Assembly (NCBI GenBank): GCA_007121375.1
Contig: SKLX01000021.1
Coordinates: 1 to 13,306, forward strand
Source: Bacillota bacterium
GTDB taxonomy: Bacteria > Bacillota > Dethiobacteria > SKNC01
Direction of reading: 5' to 3'
Length of the DNA: 13,306 bases
The first letter of the stretch is position 1; each line of letters opens with the position of its first letter. Positions 7,650 to 13,293 of this stretch are shown one piece after another. The notes below the pieces were generated by a model. It saw only the letters and a program-made list of their open reading frames with translations. It was not told the origin of the DNA and searched no databases. The position numbers were made by a program, and so were the translations under genes.

Positions 7650-8297
7650 TTATTTAGCTACCTTTACCATACTGGGTCGAACCAGTTTTCCTCTAAATTT
7701 GTAGCCTTTTTGTAACTCCTCCACCACCGTGTTTTCTTCATGGTCCGGGCTGTCAACCTGCACAACGGCTTCATGGATATAAGGGTCAAAAACCTTTCCT
7801 TCGGCTTCTATGGTTTCCAGCCCTTCTTTTTCCAGGGTTTCTTTTAACTGCTTGAATATCATCCTTACTCCGGAAGCAAACCCTTCATTTTCTCCAGCAG
7901 ATTCAAGGGCTCGCTCAAAATTATCCAGGACAGGAAGAAGGCTTTTCATGAACTCAGCCAGGGCATTGTCCGCAACCTGCTCCCTTTCCTCTTTGGTCCT
8001 CTTACGATAGTTATCAAAATCTGCTTGAAGTCTCTGGAGCTGCCCAAAGAGTTCTTCCTTTTCCTTCTGTATACTTTCCAGTTCCCTGGATAGTTTTTCT
8101 TCAAAGTTTATAACTTCTTCACAGGAATCATCAAATCCTCTTTTTTCCAGGTCCTTTTGTCGAAATTTTTCTCCGCCCTCTCCCCCTTCTCCTGTAACTT
8201 CCTCACCTGCCATGCATTCCTCTTCCTTTTCAAGCTCTTCCTCCCCTTCTAAATTTCTTCTTTCCATATCTTTATTGTCATCGGATTCCCTGGCCAT
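7650..8297 (-). CDS. grpE: Nucleotide exchange factor GrpE
   Basis: GrpE is a dimeric co-chaperone that releases ADP from DnaK. Of its 215 residues, the first 60 or so are a highly charged, mostly acidic and probably disordered extension rich in Glu and Gly. A long coiled-coil dimerisation helix follows at about 62-105 (KLSRELESIQKEKEELFGQL). The C-terminal beta wing carries the GrpE signature VFDPYIHEAVVQ (159-170) and ends KFRGKLVRPSMVKVAK. The acidic head makes it longer than many homologues (about 180-200 aa). The start is well supported by AAAGGAGG seven bases before the ATG. It follows hrcA after a 97-base gap that holds two hairpins and precedes dnaK by 30 bases. Confidence 0.97.
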   Translation of the reverse strand: MARESDDNKDMERRNLEGEEELEKEEECMAGEEVTGEGGEGGEKFRQKDLEKRGFDDSCEEVINFEEKLSRELESIQKEKEELFGQLQRLQADFDNYRKRTKEEREQVADNALAEFMKSLLPVLDNFERALESAGENEGFASGVRMIFKQLKETLEKEGLETIEAEGKVFDPYIHEAVVQVDSPDHEENTVVEELQKGYKFRGKLVRPSMVKVAK

Positions 8298-8332
8298 TTT
8301 ACAACCTCCTTTAACAGTATTTACAAAATATA

Positions 8333-8357
8333 ATCCCCAATGAATTCCCTTGGGGAT
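8333..8357 (-). promoter_or_regulatory. Hairpin in the hrcA-grpE intergenic mRNA (upstream of grpE SD)
   Basis: An 8-bp perfect stem (ATCCCCAA at 8333-8340 with TTGGGGAT at 8350-8357) encloses a 9-base loop. In the leftward mRNA it lies about 35 bases before the grpE start and is followed by TATATTTTG, not by a proper U tract. It is therefore more likely a weak attenuator, processing site or stabilising 5' end than a full terminator. In B. subtilis the corresponding transcript is known to be processed between hrcA and grpE. Confidence 0.45.
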
Positions 8358-8380
8358 GAATGTTTGTTCTTTTTCTAAAA

Positions 8381-8396
8381 TCTACAAAGGTGTAGA
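8381..8396 (-). promoter_or_regulatory. Short hairpin immediately after the hrcA stop codon
   Basis: TCTACA (8381-8386) and TGTAGA (8391-8396) form a perfect 6-bp stem with a 4-base loop, directly abutting the hrcA stop codon. In the mRNA it is followed by TTTTAG. The stem is too short and AT-rich for an efficient terminator, but it might reduce readthrough or mark an RNA end. Confidence 0.35.
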
Positions 8397-9434
8397 CTAG
8401 CTCTTCTTATAAACCTCGTTTAACCTGCTGCTCAATTGCTTGGTGATATACCCCACCACTGTTATAACCTTGGAGTAATCCATCCTGGTGGGACCCATTA
8501 CCCCAATGGTTCCAATAGCTTTATCCCCAACACTATAGGTTGCCGTAATAAGGCTACAGTCCTGGAATTCTTCAATTTGAATTTCTTCCCCAATTACCAC
8601 CCTCAAACTATCGGAAAGGGCCTCTTCCAGTAAATTGGAAAGAAGAGATTCCTCTTCCAGTATGCTAAAAATCTTTTTAATTTTATTTACATCTTTAAAT
8701 TCCGGTTGATTTAAAATGTTTGCTGTCCCCCCCAGGTAAACCCGGCTTTCCCTTTGGAATAAAGAACTCTCTTCCAGCAGGTTAATATAGCGGTCAACAA
8801 AATCCATCTGATGGATAAGCTCCATTTTTATATCCTTTATCAAACCAGAAGTTAATCTATCTATAGTTAAACCCCTTAACCTGGAATTTAAATATTCTAC
8901 CACTTTAAATAGTTCATCCGTAGAAAGCATTTGGGGTAGTTCAATAATTTTGTTTTCCACAAACCCTGTATCAGTCACTATAACTACCAGGGCCTTTTCA
9001 TTATCCAGGGGGAAAATTTTAAGATTTTCAAAGGCGCTTTTTTGTAACTGAGGGCCAAGTACCAGGCTTGTATAATGGGTTAAGGTAGACAGCACCTTAG
9101 CTGACTGCTGGATTAACTGGTCTATTTCTTTCATTTTAAAGTCAAAAATCTTTTGTATCCGTTTAATTTCTTTGCCGGAAAGATTTTTTAGTTTCATCAG
9201 GGAATCAACATAGAAACGGTAGCCCTTTTGGGAAGGAACCCTCCCCGAAGAAGTATGGGGCTGTTCCAGGTACCCTAATTCCTCCAGATCAGACATTTCA
9301 TTGCGAATGGTAGCGGGACTATAACCCAGGTTATAGCGGCGGGCAATGGTCCTTGAACCTACAGGTTCTGCTGACTTAATATACTCACTAATAATCACCT
9401 GCAGTATTTGTTTCTTTCTTTCCGAAAGTTCCAA
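8397..9434 (-). CDS. hrcA: Heat-inducible transcription repressor HrcA
   Basis: HrcA binds CIRCE operators upstream of the dnaK and groE operons and represses them; its folding depends on GroEL, which provides the heat-shock feedback. It has 345 residues, typical for the family. The N-terminal winged helix-turn-helix is clear: ERKKQILQVIISEYIKSAEP, then VGSRTIARRY, SPATIRNEMSDLEELGYLEQPHTSSGRVPS and KGYRFYVD. A GAF-like/dimerisation region follows and the protein ends near a conserved SSRLNEVYKKS. The start codon is TTG, with AGGGGTGA upstream; the nearby ATG is out of frame. Only about 15 bases separate the start from the CIRCE element, so HrcA controls its own gene and the whole downstream grpE-dnaK-dnaJ operon. 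Confidence 0.98.
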   Translation of the reverse strand: MELSERKKQILQVIISEYIKSAEPVGSRTIARRYNLGYSPATIRNEMSDLEELGYLEQPHTSSGRVPSQKGYRFYVDSLMKLKNLSGKEIKRIQKIFDFKMKEIDQLIQQSAKVLSTLTHYTSLVLGPQLQKSAFENLKIFPLDNEKALVVIVTDTGFVENKIIELPQMLSTDELFKVVEYLNSRLRGLTIDRLTSGLIKDIKMELIHQMDFVDRYINLLEESSLFQRESRVYLGGTANILNQPEFKDVNKIKKIFSILEEESLLSNLLEEALSDSLRVVIGEEIQIEEFQDCSLITATYSVGDKAIGTIGVMGPTRMDYSKVITVVGYITKQLSSRLNEVYKKS

Positions 9435-9449
9435 CGGACATCACCCCTG

Positions 9450-9476
9450 TTAGCACTCACCCCAGGAGAGTGCTAA
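9450..9476 (-). promoter_or_regulatory. CIRCE operator (HrcA binding site)
   Basis: TTAGCACTC at 9450-9458, a 9-base spacer and GAGTGCTAA at 9468-9476 match the consensus CIRCE element exactly. It lies just upstream of the hrcA SD (9441-9448) and downstream of a consensus promoter, so it is within the first transcribed bases of the operon, where HrcA binding blocks transcription. Confidence 0.97.
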
Positions 9477-9489
9477 ATTTACTATATAA

Positions 9490-9518
9490 AAAATACCATT
9501 CAACATGGGATTTGTCAA
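9490..9518 (-). promoter_or_regulatory. Vegetative (sigma-A) promoter of the hrcA-grpE-dnaK-dnaJ operon
   Basis: On the minus strand a perfect -35 TTGACA (9518-9513) is followed after 17 bases by TATTTT (9495-9490). The predicted start, about 7 bases further on, falls just before the CIRCE element, the standard arrangement for CIRCE-regulated operons. Confidence 0.8.
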
Positions 9519-9544
9519 GAATGGAAAAGGAATTTATAAAATAT

Positions 9545-9766
9545 TTAAATTTTACCCGCCCTTTTAATGCCGGAAAGGGACACCACATAGTCCCGGTCAG
9601 CAAAAGTAAAAATAAACCTGCCCTCCTCCTGGAACACCAGGTTTATACTCCGGGGAGGTGAATCAATCCCTATCATATTATTAATCTCTTTTTCCGCCTG
9701 GTAAAGACCAAAAAAAAGAATAAATAGAAAAAGCAATATGCTAATGATAATACGCCTCAGTCCCAT
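9545..9766 (-). CDS. Small single-pass membrane protein in the yqxA position
   Basis: This is a 73-residue protein with one N-terminal hydrophobic segment (IIISILLFLFILFFG) preceded by two arginines, then a short extracytoplasmic part of about 50 residues. Its function is unknown. In B. subtilis the gene after spoIIP is yqxA (DUF3679), also a small membrane-anchored protein of similar build. Position and the segment after the membrane span (GLYQAEKEINNMIG) suggest a relationship, but I cannot confirm it and this protein is shorter. The frame can begin at 9778, but the ATG at 9766 has GGAG with ideal 6-base spacing and is preferred. It follows spoIIP by 37 bases and probably shares its transcript. 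The hrcA promoter -35 begins about 27 bases beyond its stop codon. Confidence 0.7.
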   Translation of the reverse strand: MGLRRIIISILLFLFILFFGLYQAEKEINNMIGIDSPPRSINLVFQEEGRFIFTFADRDYVVSLSGIKRAGKI

Positions 9767-9803
9767 TTTTATCTCCATTTTAGATTCTAATAACCAGATT
9801 ATG

Positions 9804-10946
9804 TTATACCTCCTGTAAAACTTCCCCTATAATTTCAGCCACATAAGTGGTGGCTCCCAAAGCCTCCTCCAGGGAATTTTTGTGGCCTCCAATTTCTAAT
9901 AAAATAGAATGGGGATGAACATCCTGGTTATATACCAGGTTCCTTTTTCTTATCCCCCGGGAAAGACCGGGATATAACTCTTCACTTTTTTCGTGGAGCC
10001 TAAGGGCCAGCTGGTAGTTTTCCTGCCAGTTCTTGTAATTTGTCCCCTGAACTATTAAGGTCCTGCCCACCCTTTCTCCCTTTATGGTGGTAGTGGTTGC
10101 CTCCCGGGCAGCACCATCCCGGTGCAAATCGATAATAAGGGCTGCTTCGGGATAATTCTTAGCCAGGCTTTTTACCGTATCCACCGCTTCATGATAAGCC
10201 CTGCTCCGGGGGATATCATGAATTTCTTTATTATGAACAACCCTTGCCCCATAATCATTTTCCAGGCTTTGGGCCAGTTCCTGGGCAACACGAACTACCG
10301 TCAGGTTTAAATCTTCAGTAAAATCTTTCCCTGAGGTGGGGCGGAAGGATTCGGTAGTATGGGTGTGATATATTACCACCAGGGGACTGTTTTTTTCCAG
10401 TAAAGCTTCCCGGGCCTCTATATCCCCTTCATAATAAGATATTTCTCTATCAGAAAAAAACGCTCCCTGGGATGATCCCTCCTTATCACTGGTATTAACT
10501 TCATTAAAAGAAGAGGGATAGTCCGTTAAATAAGAAACATGCTGCATGGAAGAAATTTGTGCATTTAAAAAAGTTTTGGGATCGTGAAGGTCAATACTGG
10601 TCAAAGCATAAAGGGTAGAATTAATTACTCCCCGGGACTGGTTTTCATTAACCAGTTCCGTGTCCTCCCCTTCCTTTAGATTCTCCTCCCCTGGGCTATC
10701 CTCTTTTTCCCGGTTCATGCCTGGGATACCCTGCTCCAGTGCCTTTTTGTAAATGTCTTCCTGCCAACCTTTACTTACCTTTTCCGGGGAAACATCAAAG
10801 GATAACCTTTGAAAGGGCCCTCCTCCCCAAAAGATAAAAATAGCTGCCAGGAAAAGCACCAAAACACCCCCTGTAAAAAAATAGCGAAGGTCTTTATCCT
10901 GCCTTCTATATTTTATTCTTCTCCGGCTAGCCCTTTTCCTGATCAT
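9804..10946 (-). CDS. spoIIP: Stage II sporulation protein P (SpoIIP), septal peptidoglycan amidase/endopeptidase
   Basis: SpoIIP cleaves peptidoglycan in the sporulation septum during engulfment, working with SpoIID and SpoIIM. Its 380 residues comprise a very basic cytoplasmic N-terminus, one membrane span at about 22-40, an acidic low-complexity linker (about 60-110) and a C-terminal SpoIIP/amidase domain from about 188. The family's metal-site motifs are intact: YHTHTTESFRPT (His194, His196, Glu199), IIDLHRDGA (His275) and LLEIGGHKNSLEEA (Glu351). The ATG has GGTGA five bases upstream. It leads the spoIIP-small membrane protein unit. Sporulation-specific sigma-E/sigma-F control is expected from other organisms, but only a weak candidate promoter is visible. 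Gpr, normally its immediate neighbour, is separated by an oppositely oriented lipoprotein gene. Confidence 0.95.
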   Translation of the reverse strand: MIRKRASRRRIKYRRQDKDLRYFFTGGVLVLFLAAIFIFWGGGPFQRLSFDVSPEKVSKGWQEDIYKKALEQGIPGMNREKEDSPGEENLKEGEDTELVNENQSRGVINSTLYALTSIDLHDPKTFLNAQISSMQHVSYLTDYPSSFNEVNTSDKEGSSQGAFFSDREISYYEGDIEAREALLEKNSPLVVIYHTHTTESFRPTSGKDFTEDLNLTVVRVAQELAQSLENDYGARVVHNKEIHDIPRSRAYHEAVDTVKSLAKNYPEAALIIDLHRDGAAREATTTTIKGERVGRTLIVQGTNYKNWQENYQLALRLHEKSEELYPGLSRGIRKRNLVYNQDVHPHSILLEIGGHKNSLEEALGATTYVAEIIGEVLQEV

Positions 10947-10999
10947 AGTATCACCATGTAACCTTTCATGTCCCTATTTATCATATGGTAAATTGAACT

Positions 11000-11007
11000 A
11001 ATATATG
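11000..11007 (-). promoter_or_regulatory. Weak sigma-E-like -10 candidate for spoIIP
   Basis: On the minus strand CATATATT resembles the sigma-E -10 consensus (CATACAnT), about 54 bases before the spoIIP start. No good -35 stands at the expected 13-15 base distance (only TGTAAAA), so this is a weak suggestion supported mainly by knowledge that spoIIP homologues are sporulation-controlled. Confidence 0.2.
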
Positions 11008-11012
11008 TCTGA

Positions 11013-11026
11013 AAAAAGTACTTTTT
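11013..11026. repeat. 14-bp perfect palindrome in the divergent intergenic region
   Basis: AAAAAGTACTTTTT is a perfect palindrome centred on GTAC, between the divergent spoIIP and lipoprotein genes. Symmetry and placement would suit a repressor site, but AT-rich palindromes also occur by chance. Confidence 0.35.
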
Positions 11027-11044
11027 ACAAGAATATTTCTGCAT

Positions 11045-11058
11045 TTAAGATCTCTTAA
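11045..11058. repeat. Dyad just upstream of the lipoprotein promoter -35
   Basis: TTAAGA and TCTTAA are perfect inverted arms separated by two bases, ending six bases before the -35 hexamer of the lipoprotein promoter. The placement fits an activator or repressor site; no known regulator consensus is recognised. Confidence 0.3.
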
Positions 11059-11064
11059 TAAATA

Positions 11065-11094
11065 TTGCCTCTCTCCTGATAGGGATGTTATAAT
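11065..11094 (+). promoter_or_regulatory. Vegetative-type promoter of the acidic lipoprotein gene
   Basis: TTGCCT (11065-11070), 18 bases and a perfect TATAAT (11089-11094) precede the gene. The leader is about 30 bases and contains AAGGAGGTG seven bases before the ATG. This looks like a strong housekeeping promoter rather than a sporulation-sigma promoter. Confidence 0.75.
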
Positions 11095-11130
11095 TTTTCC
11101 TCGAATGATAGTTTAAGGAGGTGCATAATT

Positions 11131-11358
11131 ATGAATAAGAAAAAACTATTAGTATTAAGCTTGGTGCTCATGCTGGTCCTGACCAGTTTCGCCCTGGGCT
11201 GTGAACCCGAAAATGACATCCCTGTCAATGATGACCTGGAACCGGAGATCCCCGAGGAAGAGCCGGAAATGGATGAGCCGGAAATGGAAGATCCTGATTA
11301 CCCCGATGAGGAACCTGAAAATGAAATAGACATAGAAGAAGAACTTGAAGATCTTTAA
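11131..11358 (+). CDS. Small, extremely acidic Pro-rich lipoprotein of unknown function
   Basis: This is a 75-residue protein with a basic N-terminus (MNKKK), a hydrophobic signal segment and a lipobox-like ALGC, with the acceptor cysteine at residue 24. The -3 and -2 positions (Ala, Leu) are less usual than LAGC, but the -1 Gly and the charge pattern fit signal peptidase II processing. The predicted mature part is 52 residues, of which 28 are Asp or Glu and 9 are Pro, with no Lys or Arg. It contains an EPEMD/EPEME repeat. It has its own promoter, a near-ideal SD (AAGGAGGTG) and its own terminator, so it is a well-expressed independent unit between the oppositely oriented gpr and spoIIP. The function is unknown; cation binding or a surface-charge role is conjecture. 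The annotation as a lipoprotein is fairly secure. Confidence 0.8.
   Translation: MNKKKLLVLSLVLMLVLTSFALGCEPENDIPVNDDLEPEIPEEEPEMDEPEMEDPDYPDEEPENEIDIEEELEDL
11260..11289 (+). repeat. 15-bp tandem duplication within the lipoprotein gene
   Basis: GAGCCGGAAATGGAT (11260-11274) is followed directly by GAGCCGGAAATGGAA (11275-11289), 14 of 15 bases identical and in frame, encoding EPEMD-EPEME. It suggests recent expansion of the acidic tail by slippage or unequal exchange. Confidence 0.8.
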
Positions 11359-11372
11359 TAGCATAAGGAACT

Positions 11373-11402
11373 AAAAGCAGGCAATTTTGCCTGCTTTTTT
11401 CT
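11373..11402. terminator. Intrinsic terminator shared by the lipoprotein gene and gpr
   Basis: An 11-bp stem (AAAAGCAGGCA at 11373-11383 with TGCCTGCTTTT at 11388-11398) has a 4-base loop and a T run following on the plus strand. The four As on the left give a shorter U tract for leftward transcripts. It lies 14 bases after the lipoprotein stop and 15 bases beyond the gpr stop, serving both convergent genes. Confidence 0.88.
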
Positions 11403-11417
11403 TTTCATAAACACCTG

Positions 11418-12419
11418 CTAGTTATAATATTTTGTAGAATCCTCCCCATGAATTTTAGGGTGAAGGGCTGCATTCAGGCCGCTGGATATTACCAGGGATA
11501 TATCTTCAATTATGGTATCTATCTCCTTAGGGGTCACCATCAAGTTTTCATTGTAGGGCTCCAGGACCTCTTTAATCAGGGCAAACCTTTCATCCCGGTC
11601 CATGTTGTTTATCACATTATAAATTTTACTGTTTTCGGGATTCTGCTTGATAAGTTTATCTGCTGCCCGATCAAGGGTATCCAGAGTTATAGTAACCGCG
11701 TCCACCACAGTAGGGACTCCCACGGCAATTACTTTAACTCCCAGGGTTTGCCTGTTTATTCCCAGCCGCTTGTTACCTACTCCCGACCCGGGGCTAATTC
11801 CTGCATCTGCAATCTGAATGGTAGTATTAACCCGGGACATATTTCTGGAAGCCAGGGCATCTATAGCAATAACCAGGTCAGGTTTAATTTTTTCTACAAT
11901 CCCAAATATTATTTCGCTGGTTTCTATCCCTGTTAGACCCATTACCCCGGGAGCCAGGGCACATACGGAACGGTACCCTTCTCCTAAAACCTCCGGGGTA
12001 AGCTTGAGAAGATGCCGGGTTACCAGCAATTCCCCCACAACCCTGGGTCCCAGGGCATCAGGAGTAACGTTCCAGTTACCCAATCCTACCACCAGTATAG
12101 AGGTATTTTCTTTTAATTTCGCCAGGCGCAAAAATTCCCGGGTAAACACCTGGCTTACTTTATCCTGGAGGGCAGCATTCCGCTGACGAAGGCCTGGTAC
12201 CTCTAAAGTAACGTAGTTACCCATGGTCTTACCAATTTTCCTCTGTCCCTTTTCATCTAAAACGGAAACCCGGCTAACACTGATGCCTCCCTCCTCCTGG
12301 GTTTCTACCTTAACTCCTTCAATTTCTTCCTCTGGCCTGGTAGAAATCATTTCCCTAGCTTCAATAGCCAGGTCAGTACGGAGCAGGCTTCTTTTGTTTT
12401 CCCACGAACCATCTGCCAC
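11418..12419 (-). CDS. gpr: GPR endopeptidase (germination protease)
   Basis: Gpr is made as a zymogen in the forespore and degrades the small acid-soluble spore proteins during germination. The 333 residues are slightly shorter than the B. subtilis protein. The N-terminus carries RTDLAIEARE (14-23), the region where the zymogen is autoprocessed. The core motifs VGLGNWNVTPDALGPRVV (Asp121) and DLVIAIDALASR (Asp187) place two aspartates 66 residues apart, as are the essential Asp127 and Asp193 of the B. megaterium enzyme. VNTTIQIADAGISPGSGVGNKR and GVPTVVDAVTI are also conserved, as is the late NLMVTPKEID. The start is GTG with GGGGGTGG about four bases upstream. It follows the holin-like gene by 28 bases, probably co-transcribed, and ends at a terminator shared with the lipoprotein gene. 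Confidence 0.97.
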   Translation of the reverse strand: MADGSWENKRSLLRTDLAIEAREMISTRPEEEIEGVKVETQEEGGISVSRVSVLDEKGQRKIGKTMGNYVTLEVPGLRQRNAALQDKVSQVFTREFLRLAKLKENTSILVVGLGNWNVTPDALGPRVVGELLVTRHLLKLTPEVLGEGYRSVCALAPGVMGLTGIETSEIIFGIVEKIKPDLVIAIDALASRNMSRVNTTIQIADAGISPGSGVGNKRLGINRQTLGVKVIAVGVPTVVDAVTITLDTLDRAADKLIKQNPENSKIYNVINNMDRDERFALIKEVLEPYNENLMVTPKEIDTIIEDISLVISSGLNAALHPKIHGEDSTKYYN

Positions 12420-12447
12420 AAAACCACCCCCTTAGCTTTAATCAAGG

Positions 12448-12774
12448 CTAACGAAGCTCAGTAGGAACAAAAGCGTCAATAACTCCAATTACCAGGGCGG
12501 CCAGCAGGGCACCAAATATGGAAACCCTCATGGCAGGCACTAAAAATTGGGCGGCATAGATAACCACTGCTGCTGTGATAAAACCCACCACCCCCCGATT
12601 GCGGGGAGATATTTTATCTCCAAGCAGGTTTTCAACAATAAAGCCCAGTAAAGCAATAACAATAGCAGCAAGAAGGGCTTCACCAAAACCCAGTACGGCA
12701 AAACCTGGTAGCAAAAAGCCTACAAGCATAATTACCAGGGCCGACACTATAAATCTGATAATCAATCCAAACAT
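12448..12774 (-). CDS. Phage-holin-superfamily-IV-like four-TM membrane protein
   Basis: This is a 108-residue, strongly hydrophobic protein with about four membrane segments (roughly 5-24, 28-48, 59-80 and 84-103). The loop DKISPRNRG comes between the second and third. The composition and glycine/alanine-rich helices match the Phage_holin_4_2 (DUF360, YvlD-like) family of bacterial chromosomal membrane proteins, which is named after a mycobacteriophage holin but is rarely phage-linked. Nothing else here is phage-like. The ATG has AGGAGGTGA seven bases upstream, an excellent SD, but that SD is the 3' arm of a 12-bp inverted repeat. Placement 28 bases before gpr suggests co-expression in the forespore, which is an inference from context. 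The exact role is unknown. Confidence 0.8.
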   Translation of the reverse strand: MFGLIIRFIVSALVIMLVGFLLPGFAVLGFGEALLAAIVIALLGFIVENLLGDKISPRNRGVVGFITAAVVIYAAQFLVPAMRVSIFGALLAALVIGVIDAFVPTELR

Positions 12775-12781
12775 CTACTCA

Positions 12782-12829
12782 CCTCCTGGTTAAACTATTA
12801 AACCTTTATTCTATAGGTTAACCAGGAGG
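12782..12829 (-). promoter_or_regulatory. SD-sequestering hairpin in the leader of the holin-like gene
   Basis: CCTCCTGGTTAA (12782-12793) and TTAACCAGGAGG (12818-12829) are perfect 12-bp inverted arms with a 24-base spacer. In the leftward mRNA the upstream arm reads CCTCCTGGTTAA and the downstream arm TTAACCAGGAGG contains the whole AGGAGG SD of the holin-like gene, so folding would block ribosome access. No U tract follows, so it is not a terminator. Confidence 0.6.
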
Positions 12830-12862
12830 ATAAGTAATATACATTGAAAACTTCTTTTAACA

Positions 12863-12891
12863 TTGACATTTTATTTAGATAATTATAAATT
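12863..12891 (+). promoter_or_regulatory. Possible upstream rpsT promoter (P1)
   Basis: A perfect -35 TTGACA (12863-12868) is followed by TAAATT (12886-12891) after 17 bases, or by TATAAA (12884-12889) after 15. It would give a leader of about 125 bases. Confidence 0.45.
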
Positions 12892-12931
12892 GACTTTACC
12901 AAAAGATAATCACACCTACAGGGGAAATTAG

Positions 12932-12960
12932 TTGCATTTTACCCCTTAAAATGTTAAAAT
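12932..12960 (+). promoter_or_regulatory. Probable main rpsT promoter (P2)
   Basis: TTGCAT (12932-12937), 17 bases and TAAAAT (12955-12960) fit a vegetative promoter about 63 bases before rpsT, giving a leader of roughly 57 bases that ends in the AAGGAGGG SD. The remaining AT-rich leader (12961-13010) shows no strong hairpin. Confidence 0.6.
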
Positions 12961-13023
12961 TACAAATGGTCTTACCTGTTATTAAAATTAAAAATATAAA
13001 TTTTTTATAAAGGAGGGAAGCAG

Positions 13024-13293
13024 ATGCCTAATACAAAAACAGCCTTAAAGAGAATGAAAACAAATTTAAAAAGAGAAGAAAGAAACAAAACAGTTAAATC
13101 CAGGGTTAAATCTTCCGTTAAGGGGTTTGAAAACGCCCTGAAAGCTGAAAATAAGGAAGAAGCTCAAAAGTTTTTAACCCGGGCTTACCGTAACATAGAC
13201 AAGGCAGTCTCTAAGGGAGTCCTTCACAAGAATAACGCCTCCCGGAAAAAGTCCCGGCTGTCAAAAATGTTTAAAAATAAATTAGCCATATAA
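13024..13293 (+). CDS. rpsT: 30S ribosomal protein S20
   Basis: S20 is a primary 16S rRNA-binding protein of the small subunit body. The 89 residues start MPNTKTALKRMKTNLKREERNK and are rich in Lys and Arg, with the central YRNIDKAVSKGVLHKNNASRKKSRLSK region diagnostic for the family. It should fold as a three-helix bundle. The start is clear: AAGGAGGG six bases before the ATG. It is the only vegetatively essential translation gene on the right side and is divergent from the holin/gpr pair, as rpsT is from gpr in B. subtilis. The window ends 13 bases after the stop, so no terminator can be seen. Confidence 0.98.
   Translation: MPNTKTALKRMKTNLKREERNKTVKSRVKSSVKGFENALKAENKEEAQKFLTRAYRNIDKAVSKGVLHKNNASRKKSRLSKMFKNKLAI

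Noticed and set aside
8333..8357. Hairpin read as a true terminator between hrcA and grpE
   Set aside because: No continuous U tract follows the stem, and grpE has no obvious promoter of its own, so readthrough must occur.
11448..11936. Rightward 162-codon open frame opposite gpr
   Set aside because: It is a shadow of the strongly conserved gpr frame and carries no recognisable domain.
12448..12774. Holin-like protein as a sign of a prophage
   Set aside because: The family is common as a chromosomal membrane protein, and no other phage gene, integrase or attachment repeat is present.
12782..12829. Inverted repeat read as a terminator or a mobile-element end
   Set aside because: There is no T run on either side, no second copy in the window and no target-site duplication; its overlap with the SD explains it better.
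12921..12945. GGGG...CCCC dyad across the rpsT -35 region
   Set aside because: Only four GC pairs match and the inner bases pair poorly, so it is not a convincing operator or hairpin.
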